Below, in pieces: positions 40,001-48,658 of a DNA stretch of 64,000 nucleotides. Position 1 is the first letter of the stretch; the number at the start of each line of letters is the position of its first letter. Under the pieces are notes generated by a model. It saw only the letters and a program-made list of their open reading frames with translations. It was not told the DNA's origin and searched no databases. A program made the position numbers and the translations under genes. Source of the stretch: Exilibacterium tricleocarpae (GTDB lineage: Bacteria > Pseudomonadota > Gammaproteobacteria > Pseudomonadales > Cellvibrionaceae); assembly GCF_007004655.1 (NCBI RefSeq), contig NZ_ML660097.1, forward strand, positions 62,001-126,000, in the 5' to 3' direction.

Positions 40001-40234
40001 GCGTCATATCTCCGGTTTGCTCCAGCGAGTGTCACCCTGCGGCGGGTAGGTCGACTGAAAAATGTGACCTGGTTCAAAGCTTACGGGTGACGTCACTTCT
40101 AAAAACGTCTAATACTCTCACGCGTGTGCATATTACGCCGGTTACATGGCCAATTTGCCGCATAACGATTCCTGCAATCTGGATAATAATGACCATCGAG
40201 GCAAATACTGCATACAGCCATTGGGAGGTGAGCT

Positions 40235-40453
40235 ATGCATTATGTACAAACCCATACGGTAAATGCCGGTTTACTCCGGTCGCTGGTCGCTAGAGTAAAG
40301 GACACGGCTGCAAAGGACCCCGCGGCGAAAACCCGGAGCGGCGAAGTGGCAGCGGAAAATAGGTCCGCCCGCGGCAGAGAAACCGGCGCGCCGGCCAATG
40401 TTTCTATCGATTTAGCCGGTGACGACTGGGCCTACGCCAAAAGTAACAACTGA
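40235..40453 (+). CDS. Small hypothetical protein
   Basis: A 72-codon frame preceded by an unusually strong ribosome binding site (GGGAGGTGAG, three bases before the ATG at 40235). The product is hydrophilic, rich in Ala, Arg, Lys and Glu, with an acidic tail (DLAGDDWAYAKSNN) and no recognisable domain or membrane segment. It lies between the acyl-CoA ligase and the convergent tus genes. The strong Shine-Dalgarno is the main support; it could still be a chance open frame. Confidence 0.4.
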   Translation: MHYVQTHTVNAGLLRSLVARVKDTAAKDPAAKTRSGEVAAENRSARGRETGAPANVSIDLAGDDWAYAKSNN

Positions 40454-40493
40454 GTCGACTGTGCCGGTGTAGCGTGAGGCGTTGCACCGGTGT

Positions 40494-40826
40494 CTAGAGA
40501 CAGTTAGTCGGGCGTGGCAGCCCGGCGATTTTGCTGGCCACCCTGGCCGGACTCGGTGGAAACAACTGCATTAAGTAAATACTGCGTCCTTTCTCCGCCC
40601 CCAGTTTTTTACCTGTCTGTTTTACCAGTGCCCGCATGGCCGGCGATACTTCAAATTCCCGGTAGAATTCCCGCAAGAGTTCGATAATTTCCCAATGGGC
40701 CGCAGACAGCGACAGGTTTTCCCTTGCAGCCAGATAGCGGGCCACATCCGGGTCCCAGTCATCGAGCTGCTTCAGGTAACCGTCTTTGTCGACGGGGATA
40801 CGGCGCTGGTTGACGCACAGGTGCAT
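40494..40826 (-). CDS. tusE: Sulfur relay protein TusE (DsrC family)
   Basis: A 110-residue DsrC/TusE protein that accepts sulfur from the TusBCD complex and hands it to MnmA for 2-thiouridine in tRNA. The conserved DGYLKQLDDWDPDVA and HWEIIELLREFYREFEVSPA segments are present. The single active Cys109 is the next-to-last residue, and the second cysteine of dissimilatory DsrC is absent, as in TusE. It is the last gene of the tusDCBE run, three bases after tusB. Confidence 0.95.
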   Translation of the reverse strand: MHLCVNQRRIPVDKDGYLKQLDDWDPDVARYLAARENLSLSAAHWEIIELLREFYREFEVSPAMRALVKQTGKKLGAEKGRSIYLMQLFPPSPARVASKIAGLPRPTNCL

Positions 40827-40829
40827 GGC

Positions 40830-41135
40830 TCAAAACCAGCTCTGAACTTTACTGTGCTCGGTGGCGAGGCGCACGAAGCCGGCATAGTCGATAGGTTTAA
40901 CACAGGATAACAGGGCCGTGTCGGTCAGGCCGCGGGCCCGCAGGTCCGCCTCCAGCGCGTAGATGGCGCCGGCCCGCCCGCGCTCGGCCAGCGCCGCGGC
41001 CATAGGACTGGTTTTCAGCGTTCCATAGACACCGTCCTCGAGCAACAGCAAGCTGTGTTTCGCCCCCATGATGGCGAGACACGCCTCGAGCAGCGAGTGG
41101 CTGAAAGGTGATTTATTGACGGTGTGGAGGATCAT
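40830..41135 (-). CDS. tusB: Sulfur relay protein TusB (DsrH family)
   Basis: The 101-residue product starts MILHTVNKSPFSHSLLEACL, the hallmark of TusB/DsrH. It is a structural subunit of the TusBCD sulfur-transfer complex with the DsrE fold. It ends just before tusE and begins one base after tusC, so the genes are translationally coupled. Confidence 0.95.
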   Translation of the reverse strand: MILHTVNKSPFSHSLLEACLAIMGAKHSLLLLEDGVYGTLKTSPMAAALAERGRAGAIYALEADLRARGLTDTALLSCVKPIDYAGFVRLATEHSKVQSWF

Positions 41136-41136
41136 A

Positions 41137-41499
41137 TTAAAAGCTCAACAATATATCCTGGCTGTCCATCAGCGCCGTTATCTGGTGGTTTTCGAGGCAC
41201 TCCACGTCCAGTACCAGGTCTGCCCGGGTCAGGCCCCGGGCGTCGAGCGCCGACTGTTGTGCATAAATGGCGGTGACGTCGTAGAGGGGGAGCACCGGTA
41301 GGGCGGTAGACAAGCTCTTCGCCTCCAGTGCGGCAGTGTCCTGCTGTTGCAGGAGCTGAAAGACAGCGTCTCCCAAAAACAGCAGGCTCAGGTCCTGGTC
41401 ATAGGCGGAGGCGGCCAGTACTGCATCGAGGGACTCCCTGGCGGTGGCCTTGCCGTAAGGGGCATGGGTATTGATCACCATGATCTTTTTCGGGTTCAC
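41137..41499 (-). CDS. tusC: Sulfur relay protein TusC (DsrF family)
   Basis: This 120-residue protein has the TusC/DsrF features: NTHAPYGKATARESLDAVLA near the start, LLFLGDAVFQLL in the middle and a C-terminal VECLENHQITALMDSQDILL. It is the second DsrE-fold subunit of TusBCD. It starts eight bases after the end of tusD. Confidence 0.95.
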   Translation of the reverse strand: MNPKKIMVINTHAPYGKATARESLDAVLAASAYDQDLSLLFLGDAVFQLLQQQDTAALEAKSLSTALPVLPLYDVTAIYAQQSALDARGLTRADLVLDVECLENHQITALMDSQDILLSF

Positions 41500-41507
41500 A
41501 GTGGCTC

Positions 41508-41900
41508 CTAGTCGCCGAAGGTCACCAGGCGATCTGAGTGGACGGCGGCATCCACCAATTGCCCCAAACCGGAGATCTCAAAGCCTGGTGCCAGGTTGTC
41601 GGCATCGCGCTCGTAGCGCTCGGCCTCTTCCCGGTTGATGATTCCCCGTCGCAGCGCGGCGGCGATGCAGACCACGCTGTCGATTTTATGGGCCTGGATC
41701 AACGTGCGCCAGCGCTGCGGCAAATCGAGTTCATCTTGCGGTGGTGCGGCCAGGCGGGTGGCGTTGTGCACACCATCGGCATAGAAGAACAACCGATAGA
41801 TGGAATGGCCCCCGGCCAGAGCTGCAGCGGCGAAACGGTAGGCGCTGTCGCTGGCTTGGGAGGAGTAGGGGGCACCGTATACGGCCAATGAAAAGATCAT
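41508..41900 (-). CDS. tusD: Sulfur relay protein TusD (DsrE family)
   Basis: A 130-residue DsrE-type protein carrying the catalytic cysteine of the TusBCD complex: Cys78 in VVCIAAALRRGI, the same position as in E. coli TusD. The N-terminal MIFSLAVYGAPYSSQASDSA and the FFYADGVHNATRL loop are diagnostic. It is the first gene of the tus run, with yccA-like 78 bases upstream on the same strand. Confidence 0.95.
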   Translation of the reverse strand: MIFSLAVYGAPYSSQASDSAYRFAAAALAGGHSIYRLFFYADGVHNATRLAAPPQDELDLPQRWRTLIQAHKIDSVVCIAAALRRGIINREEAERYERDADNLAPGFEISGLGQLVDAAVHSDRLVTFGD

Positions 41901-41978
41901 GGGGTGTTATAACAAACAAAAAGCCCCAAAGCGAACTTCAGGGCTTCTGTGATGGATCAGGTTAAGTACCGCAGTCGT

Positions 41979-42662
41979 TTACTCGTCGCCGCCAAATGCG
42001 CCCAGCAGGTGCAGGAGGGCAGCAAAGAGATTGTAGATACTCAGATAGAGCCCGACGGTGGCCATAATATAGTTGGTTTCGCCGCCGTTAACGATACGGC
42101 TGGTGTCGTAGAGTATAAAGCCGGACATCAGGAAAACGATAGCGGCGCTGATGGCCAGGTGGATGCCGGAGATATTGACGCCGAACAAACCGGCGACAAA
42201 GGTCCCGACCAAAGCCAGCAATACCACGATCAGGCCGGTGACCAGGAAACCGCGCATAAAGCTGAAATCTTTGCGGGTGGTCAATACGTAGCCGGACAGG
42301 GCGAAAAATACCAGGGCGGTGCCCCCCAAAGCCTGCAGCACGATTTGAGAGCCGTTGGCCATGCCCAGGTAGTAGCTAAGGGTGGGGCCAAGTGAGGCGC
42401 CCAACAGGCCGGTGAAGGCAAAGACGACCAGCAGGCCTTTCTCGGAGTTGGCGGTGCGCGGCAAAACAAACCAGATCAATCCGAGGGCTGCCAGGCTCAT
42501 GATCAGAGCAGTGCCGCGACCCAGGCCTACCGCCATGGCAATACCGCAGGTCACGGCGCTGAAGGCTAGGGTGGCGGAAAGCAGAATGTAGGTGTTGCGC
42601 AACACCTTGTTGATTTCCAGACCCCGACTGGCGGTCTGTGTTTGGGTGTAGAGCTCTTGCAT
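41979..42662 (-). CDS. Bax inhibitor-1/YccA family membrane protein
   Basis: A 227-residue protein with seven predicted transmembrane helices and the BI-1 family features (ALGGTALVFFALSGYVLTT, SGFILYDTSRIVNGGETNYI, followed by VGLYLSIYNLFAALLHLLGA). In E. coli, YccA protects against runaway FtsH proteolysis, and related proteins are calcium leak channels. The adjacency yccA-tusE in enterobacteria is echoed here by the position directly upstream of tusD. Function in this organism is inferred. Confidence 0.93.
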   Translation of the reverse strand: MQELYTQTQTASRGLEINKVLRNTYILLSATLAFSAVTCGIAMAVGLGRGTALIMSLAALGLIWFVLPRTANSEKGLLVVFAFTGLLGASLGPTLSYYLGMANGSQIVLQALGGTALVFFALSGYVLTTRKDFSFMRGFLVTGLIVVLLALVGTFVAGLFGVNISGIHLAISAAIVFLMSGFILYDTSRIVNGGETNYIMATVGLYLSIYNLFAALLHLLGAFGGDE

Positions 42663-43227
42663 AGGTCAATCTCCGTTGAGTGCGTCCTAGTCACTAGGCT
42701 ATCAATGGGCTAATCATACAAACCCGGGCGCTAAAATCAAGGGACTTTGCGGTTATTTATTCGGACTATTTTTCTGCAAAAAAGTTTTACTTTTTAATGA
42801 CTTAGGAACTGTACGGGAAAAACTGATTACAGCGAAGGAAAAACAGGACAACAAGTTTGTCCACGGCTTTTGACGGCCCTCCGAGAGGGGGAAGAGGGCG
42901 CTCCGGAAAACCTGGTCTCAAAGCAGTGATATAGTTCTAGGTAACTGATTTTTAAGAATTTTTTAAATTGCCGGTTGGTGGCCGGGGGGGGGGGTGTGCG
43001 GTGAGCACTTTGGTTGCCGTCCCTTCTTTACATCCCAGAGGCCTGGAGTGGGGGCTCCATCCTTGCCTTGATATATACCTGGCTTTGCAGATCACTGCGA
43101 GTGGGAGGCGAGGGCTGCAATGACTGCAAGTTGAAAGGTGGGTGTGGCACTGCACGAGGTTTGCGCCGGGGGGACTGTGTTAGGCCCCATATTCGAATCG
43201 CGCGCCAGAACGGGGGTGTAGTAGCAA
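42663..43227. other. Intergenic region with a run of 11 G residues
   Basis: No gene is recognised in these 565 bases. The notable feature is an uninterrupted run of 11 G at 42984-42994. The open frames on either strand have no family resemblance. Confidence 0.5.
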
Positions 43228-43756
43228 GTGGCCCCAACCCGCTTCCTGTGGCCGGAGGCCGATGAAAATATCGCCAGGGCCCGGCTGCGACGCACCCTGC
43301 ACCGGCTGCGCGCGCTGTTGGACACCGAGGCTATTCAAGCTGATCGGGATAGGTTGCAGATATCCGCCCGGGTGCATATCGATGCCGATACCCGGGTATT
43401 CGAACAGGCATGCGAGCGCGGTAATTTTCGCCGGGCCATTGAACTTTATCGTGCGGATTTTTTGGCCGGTTTTACGATACCCGACAGCGAGGAGTTGGAA
43501 GAGTGGCTGTTTTTTCGCAGAGAGACACTGCGGGGAAAACTGCGGCAGGCACTCGAGCGTTTGCATAAGCAGCAGTACTGTGACGGCGACTATACCGCCG
43601 CTGTGGCTACCGCGAATGCGTTGGTGGATCTCAATCCGCTCAATGAAACAGCGCACTTTACAGCATCGACTACGGTGTCGACAAATTCAAAGCGGATGTG
43701 GATCGGATTATCTGCTTTTTGGATGAAGATATTTTCTGTCCCCAGGAGAAGTAACA
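43228..43756 (+). pseudogene. Broken SARP/BTAD-type transcriptional regulator gene
   Basis: From about 43240 the plus-strand frame encodes the end of a SARP-type winged helix (LWPEADENIARARLRRTLHR) and then a bacterial transcriptional activator domain (VFEQACERGNFRRAIELYRA, DYTAAVATANALVDLNPLNE). The start of the DNA-binding domain is missing, and a stop lies directly upstream in frame. After LNPLNETAH the BTAD reading ends abruptly; from about 43661 a second frame continues coherently as LYSIDYGVDKFKADVDRI and stops at 43754-43756. This looks like a 5' truncation plus an internal deletion joining two genes. A partial hairpin-repeat copy sits nine bases further on. Confidence 0.7.
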
Positions 43757-43764
43757 GAAGTGTT

Positions 43765-43796
43765 CGACAGCAGGGACGCTGTCGTGGTCAAAAGCG
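43765..43796. repeat. Partial copy of the nested inverted-repeat element
   Basis: CGACAGC, AGGGAC, GCTGTCG followed by TGGTCAAAAGCG matches the inner hairpin and adjoining loop of the elements at 1421-1728 and 19360-19530. The long arms are absent. Confidence 0.7.
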
Positions 43797-43812
43797 TTTT
43801 TTTTGCATCTGC

Positions 43813-45078
43813 TTATTGCATTGTGGCAGTTTGTTTTGATGTGGGTGTGACCAGCGTGATGCGATTAGTGCTGCTTTGATGGATCAGTAGTTTGCCGTCG
43901 CGTGTCGGTCGCATATGTCTGATGATGCCTGCGTAAACCTTGCCCGACGGGATAGGCCAGCTCTGGAACCGTTCGGTTGCCGGATCAAAGCGCACCAGAG
44001 TATCCGGCCGCATACCCGACTCGTTGTACCAGATGATGCCGTCTATGATCACAGTGGCGTAGGGGTGAGACCGGGGACCGCTAGGTGATGGCCACTCCTT
44101 TATGGCACCGGTTTTCGGATCATATCTACCGAGGCGGCCCTGCGATGAGTTAACGTACCAGATCATACCGTCTTGCCCAATGTCGAGACGCCGAACGGTT
44201 GTCTTGTCGTTCGGCAACTTAATTTCCGTAAGCTCCATGGTCTGCGGATCGACTTTGACTAGACAATTTCTACCGTTGCATGCAACCCAGGGGAATCCTT
44301 GGGCATCGATCTTTATCCCGTAGGGCCTCGATCCGCTCACCTTCAGCTCGACCAGTTTGATATCGCCCGTTGCCGGGTTGAGCCGGCCTATCATATTACT
44401 GTGCTGAAGGGTAAACCAGAGGGTTCCCAGTTTATCGAAGATGGCGGAGTGAGGGTCTCGGGCGGCGGGGTCCGGCATTTTATATTCAGTGATCTTGCCG
44501 GTTGTCGGATCGAGCTTGCCGAGCGTGCCGTTTTTATTTCCAGTGTACCAGATGTTGCCCGCCGTATCGGTCGTGACGGTATGGGGCATGGCATTTTTCG
44601 GTAGGGTATATTCTTTCATCGCGCTGCTTTTCGGATCGATGCTGCCAATCAGGTTGCCCCATTGTCCGGCCCACCAGATAGCCCCATCGGCAGCTTCGAT
44701 CGGGTCGCGTGAGCGTTGGCCGAGCGTCGGAACCTGCCACTCGTCAAATTCGACACTTACTTCACCTGCTACCAGCGTGGGTGCCCGTTTGGTATTGGGT
44801 GGATAATGCGTTGCCAGGTATTTGACGATACGCGCCTGCTCGTTTGGACTGGCGGACAGGTCAATCATGGTGTCGATCAACGCTTGCCAGCCTTCGCTTG
44901 AATAGCCGGAACTGCGTGTGATCTGGTTGACTTGGTGGCACGCAGTACAAAGGCTTCCGACCAATTCCCGGCCGTTACCCTGCGGCAGTTCAGCTGTTGA
45001 GCCTTGGCCCTGGGCAGTAATAGTGGTGATAACATACAGGAGGGCCCCTACTAAAGAGGACGTTGGTTGCTTGACCAT
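43813..45078 (-). CDS. Exported cytochrome c / Vgb-type beta-propeller protein
   Basis: The 421-residue product has a signal peptide (SSLVGALLYVITTITAQGQG), a single haem c site CTACH (about residue 42) in a small cytochrome domain, and then a beta-propeller of six or seven blades in which each repeat ends like GNIWYTGNKNGTLGKLDP and GMIWYVNSSQGRLGRYDP. This is the fold of virginiamycin B lyase and SMP-30-like proteins. A periplasmic electron-transfer or lyase role is possible; no substrate is predicted. AGGA precedes the ATG at 45078. The frame stays open upstream to 45495, but that part lies antisense to the neighbouring regulator. Confidence 0.85.
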   Translation of the reverse strand: MVKQPTSSLVGALLYVITTITAQGQGSTAELPQGNGRELVGSLCTACHQVNQITRSSGYSSEGWQALIDTMIDLSASPNEQARIVKYLATHYPPNTKRAPTLVAGEVSVEFDEWQVPTLGQRSRDPIEAADGAIWWAGQWGNLIGSIDPKSSAMKEYTLPKNAMPHTVTTDTAGNIWYTGNKNGTLGKLDPTTGKITEYKMPDPAARDPHSAIFDKLGTLWFTLQHSNMIGRLNPATGDIKLVELKVSGSRPYGIKIDAQGFPWVACNGRNCLVKVDPQTMELTEIKLPNDKTTVRRLDIGQDGMIWYVNSSQGRLGRYDPKTGAIKEWPSPSGPRSHPYATVIIDGIIWYNESGMRPDTLVRFDPATERFQSWPIPSGKVYAGIIRHMRPTRDGKLLIHQSSTNRITLVTPTSKQTATMQ

Positions 45079-45215
45079 AGGTCGTTTCCTATGCATTTCT
45101 GATAGTGATGTGACGGCGATATCGGCAGGCCTTATGGACCGTCTACTCGCTGCTGGCTGGCCCACTGTTGTGATCGAACCTTCAGTCAGGCGCAAGCGCG
45201 TCTCACCCACACCCA

Positions 45216-45818
45216 CTACTGGCCCGTAACCACCAAATAGCAGACCAACTCCCGATCCCCACAGTTTTCGATGGTGTGCGTCAAGTCTCCCCGGTAGTGG
45301 GCCGAGTCGCCCTCGGCCAGGGTACAGTGACTGTCGCCGGAGCTGACCCGGGCCCGGCCCTGGGTTACCGTCAACAGCTCCCGGGTGCCCTCGTAGTGGG
45401 GAGCGCTCGCGAGGCTGGCGCCGGGTGCTACACGCAATTCGTAAAACTCCGTGTTTTTCTCCATGTGCAGCGGTGAGAGGGTGCGAATCCGGCACTCGTC
45501 ATCGGCGCGAAACAGATTGTTGGGGTCGTCGCCGTGCACCACTTCTATAGTGGAGGAGGCCCAGGGCTGGTCCACCAGTTCGCCGATGGTAATGCCAAAC
45601 GCCTGGGCGATGCGAAAGGTGACCGCCAGGGTGGGATTGGCCTGGCCACGCTCGATCTGGCTTAACATGGAGCGGCTGACGCCGGAAGCCGCCGCCAACT
45701 GGTCGAGCGTCAGCTTGTTTTTCTTGCGCAGTTCGGTCACCCGCTGGCAGAGCGCCTGGCTCGCCGGGTCGGCCTCTACAGACGGGTTATGACCCGCGGA
45801 TTTGGATTTGTTTGCCAT
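45216..45818 (-). CDS. XRE family regulator with C-terminal cupin
   Basis: A 200-residue repressor-like protein. The helix-turn-helix is LTLDQLAAASGVSRSMLSQI with IERGQANPTLAVTFRIAQAF (about residues 30-80). The cupin barrel (about 115-195) has EFYELRVAPGASLASAPHYE and ALAEGDSAHYRGDLTHTIEN-like strands, typical of amino acid-sensing XRE-cupin regulators. It diverges from tdh-kbl-sdaA across a gap with a long 13-base repeat array, so control of threonine and serine catabolism is likely but inferred. The ligand may be an amino acid. Confidence 0.88.
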   Translation of the reverse strand: MANKSKSAGHNPSVEADPASQALCQRVTELRKKNKLTLDQLAAASGVSRSMLSQIERGQANPTLAVTFRIAQAFGITIGELVDQPWASSTIEVVHGDDPNNLFRADDECRIRTLSPLHMEKNTEFYELRVAPGASLASAPHYEGTRELLTVTQGRARVSSGDSHCTLAEGDSAHYRGDLTHTIENCGDRELVCYLVVTGQ

Positions 45819-46216
45819 TCAGAATATTCCGCTATATGAGAAAAAATCTTGAATAGTGGATTTTTATTGTCTAAGATGCTGGAAATATTTCTGCTATAGT
45901 AAACCTTTTTGCGCTAGCAGGCCAAATTCGGATCAGTCTGGTCGGGCCGCCTCATGAGCCAACTTGCAAGCTGCACCTGATAGGCACCTCAGGTCAGCGC
46001 TGGTTTAGAACTGAGTTAAGGCCTGGATTAGGGCCTGATTACAAGACCTGATTAGAAGACCTGATTAGAAGACCTGATTAGAAGACCTGGATATAGGACC
46101 TGAATATAGGACCTGTTTCAGAATCCGAGGCTAAGACCTGAGTTAACGCCTGAGGCAATGGGCGGGACAGAAGCAAGACAAACTGCCAAAAGGCACCACA
46201 TCTGAGATAAATCACT
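45819..46216. other. Intergenic region between the XRE-cupin gene and tdh
   Basis: This 398-base gap holds the divergent promoters and the 13-base repeat array at 46021-46137. No gene is seen. The 120 bases nearest the regulator gene are AT-rich. Confidence 0.55.
46021..46137. repeat. About nine 13-bp tandem repeats upstream of tdh
   Basis: Units of CCTGATTAGAAGA type start at 46021 and decay toward tdh; three central units are identical. The array lies between the divergent XRE-cupin and tdh genes, 80 bases from the tdh start. Confidence 0.88.
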
Positions 46217-47242
46217 ATGAAAGCGCTCGTCAAACGCAAGGCTGAAGTCGGCCTGTGGCTCGAGGATGTGCCGGAGCCCGATACCGGCATCAACGATGTT
46301 CTTATCAAAGTCAAGCGCACCGCCATCTGCGGTACCGATATGCATATCTATAACTGGGATGCCTGGGCCCGGCAAACCATTCCCGTGCCCATGGTGGTGG
46401 GCCACGAGTTTGTCGGTGAAATCGTCGCGGTGGGCGCCAACGTCAACGACTTCAAGCCCGGCCAACTTGTCTCCGGTGAGGGGCATGTGGTGTGTGGTCG
46501 CTGTCGCAACTGCATGGCCGGCCGCCGCCACCTGTGCGCCCAAACCAGCGGTGTCGGGGTGGACCGGCCCGGTGCCTTTGCCGAATATCTGAGCCTGCCC
46601 ATGTCCAATGTCTGGGAGCACCGGCCCGATATCGATCTCGATGTCGCGGCGCTGTTCGATCCCCTCGGCAACGCCGTGCATACGGCGTTACAGTACGATT
46701 TGTTGGGCGAGGATGTCCTGATTACCGGCGCCGGTCCCATCGGCGTCATGGCCGCCGCCGTCTGCCGCCACGCCGGCGCCCGCCATGTGGTGGTGACCGA
46801 CATCAATCCGCGGCGCCTGGCGCTGGCCCGGCAACTGGGCGCTACCCGCACAGTCGATGTGGGCGGGGAACGACTCGCCGATGTGCAGCGCGAACTGGGC
46901 ATGGTGGAGGGATTTGATATCGGCCTGGAAATGTCCGGCAGCCCGGCGGCGTTCAAGGACCTGTTGGACAATATGTGCCACGGCGGTAAGGTATCCATCC
47001 TCGGCATACCCGAGGGCGAACTGGCCATCGACTGGCACAAGGTGATTTTCAACATGCTCACCCTGAAGGGTATCTACGGGCGCGAAATGTACGAGACCTG
47101 GTACAAGATGTCGGTGATGGTCGAATCGGGGCTGGATATCGCGCCGGTGGTGAGCCACCGCCTGCATTACAGCGAATTTCAACAGGGCTTTGCCGCCATG
47201 AATGACGGCGAGGCCAGCAAGGTGATTCTGAGTTGGGAGTAG
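46217..47242 (+). CDS. tdh: L-threonine 3-dehydrogenase
   Basis: The 341-residue zinc-dependent dehydrogenase oxidises L-threonine to 2-amino-3-ketobutyrate with NAD. The catalytic zinc site is Cys38 ([12 protein letters not shown]) and the His/Glu of [10 protein letters not shown]. The structural zinc site is [15 protein letters not shown]. The nucleotide fold is [18 protein letters not shown]. Residue numbering matches E. coli Tdh. kbl follows 152 bases later, completing the two-step pathway to glycine and acetyl-CoA. Confidence 0.97.
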   Translation: MKALVKRKAEVGLWLEDVPEPDTGINDVLIKVKRTAICGTDMHIYNWDAWARQTIPVPMVVGHEFVGEIVAVGANVNDFKPGQLVSGEGHVVCGRCRNCMAGRRHLCAQTSGVGVDRPGAFAEYLSLPMSNVWEHRPDIDLDVAALFDPLGNAVHTALQYDLLGEDVLITGAGPIGVMAAAVCRHAGARHVVVTDINPRRLALARQLGATRTVDVGGERLADVQRELGMVEGFDIGLEMSGSPAAFKDLLDNMCHGGKVSILGIPEGELAIDWHKVIFNMLTLKGIYGREMYETWYKMSVMVESGLDIAPVVSHRLHYSEFQQGFAAMNDGEASKVILSWE

Positions 47243-47394
47243 CCGCCGCCGCCGGCAAACAATCCAAAAGCCCCGGCCGCGGGTCGGGGTTCACTCAGTC
47301 GTAGGGTTGCACGCATTGGTCGAGTTGCACGCTCCGGTAGCGTTGCACTTTCGATAGCGTCGCATTTGTAGAATAAGACAGCGGGAGAAAAATT

Positions 47395-48585
47395 GTGTAC
47401 GGGGAATTTCAAGATTACCTGGGCCGCCAACTGGCGGAAATAGAAGCCGCCGGCTTGTATAAACACGAGCGCCTGATCACCACGCCACAAAACACCCGGG
47501 TGGGTATCAACAGCGGCGGTGAGGTGTTGAATCTCTGTGCCAACAATTACCTGGGGCTGGCGCAGCATCCCGAGGTGCGCGCCGCCGCCAGCGCCGGCCT
47601 CGAGCAGTGGGGCTACGGAATGGCGTCGGTGCGTTTTATCTGCGGCACCCAGACGCTGCACAAGCAGTTGGAGGATAAACTCAGCGCCTTTCTGTGCGCT
47701 GAGGATACTATTCTCTACCCGTCCTGCTTCGATGCCAACGGCGGCCTGTTCGAGACGCTGTTGGGCGCCGAGGACGCGGTGATTTCCGATGCATTAAACC
47801 ACGCCAGCATCATCGACGGCGTGCGCCTGTGCAAGGCCCAACGCTATCGTTACCGCAACAACGATATGGCCGATCTGGAGGCCCAGTTGCAGGCGGCGGA
47901 CCGGCAGGGGGCGCGCTTTAAGCTGATTACCACCGACGGTGTCTTTTCCATGGACGGTTACATTTCCCGCCTCGATGAGATATGCGATCTGGCGGAGCGC
48001 TACGGCGCGCTGGTGCATTTCGACGACTGTCACGCAACCGGTTTTATCGGCGCCGAGGGGCGCGGCACCCACGAGTTGCGCAACTGCATTGACCGCGTGG
48101 ATATCATTACCGGTACCCTGGGCAAAGCGCTCGGCGGCGCCAGCGGCGGTTATACCAGTGGCCGCAAGGAAATCGTGGCGCTGTTGCGCCAGCGCTCGCG
48201 CCCCTATCTGTTTTCCAACACCGTGGCGCCGCCGGTAGTGGCGGGTGCTTTGAAAGCGATTGAACTGGTTACCGAGTCCAGTGACTTGCGGGATACCCTT
48301 ACGGACAATACTGCTTTTTTCCGTGAGGGTATGCGGCGACTCGGTTTCGAACTGCTGCCGGGCGAGCACCCTATAGTGCCGGTAATGCTGCACGAGGCGG
48401 CGCTGGCGGCGAAGTTTGCCGAGGCGATGCTGGCGCTGGGCGTCTATGTGACGGCTTTTTCCTATCCGGTGGTGCCGAAAGGCAAGGCGCGCATACGCAC
48501 ACAGATGTCGGCGGCTTTGACCCGCGACGATCTGACGTTTGCCCTCGAGGCGTTTGGTCGGGCCAAGCAGCAGCTCGGATTGTGA
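47395..48585 (+). CDS. kbl: Glycine C-acetyltransferase (2-amino-3-ketobutyrate CoA ligase)
   Basis: A 396-residue PLP enzyme of the alpha-oxoamine synthase family that splits 2-amino-3-ketobutyrate with CoA into glycine and acetyl-CoA. The PLP-binding Lys244 is in [13 protein letters not shown], the same position as in E. coli Kbl, and [10 protein letters not shown] holds the cofactor ring. GTG at 47395 is the start, with GGGAG upstream. It follows tdh and is followed 73 bases later by sdaA. Confidence 0.97.
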   Translation: MYGEFQDYLGRQLAEIEAAGLYKHERLITTPQNTRVGINSGGEVLNLCANNYLGLAQHPEVRAAASAGLEQWGYGMASVRFICGTQTLHKQLEDKLSAFLCAEDTILYPSCFDANGGLFETLLGAEDAVISDALNHASIIDGVRLCKAQRYRYRNNDMADLEAQLQAADRQGARFKLITTDGVFSMDGYISRLDEICDLAERYGALVHFDDCHATGFIGAEGRGTHELRNCIDRVDIITGTLGKALGGASGGYTSGRKEIVALLRQRSRPYLFSNTVAPPVVAGALKAIELVTESSDLRDTLTDNTAFFREGMRRLGFELLPGEHPIVPVMLHEAALAAKFAEAMLALGVYVTAFSYPVVPKGKARIRTQMSAALTRDDLTFALEAFGRAKQQLGL

Positions 48586-48658
48586 AAAACAGCTTACAGC
48601 AATCCCCATTGCCCATATACTGCGATCTCATCAACGATGTAACCGGTGAGTAAAAGCT

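Noticed and set aside
45079-45495. N-terminal extension of the cytochrome c/propeller protein
   Set aside because: The extension is antisense to the XRE-cupin gene, has no domain, and precedes an obvious signal peptide.
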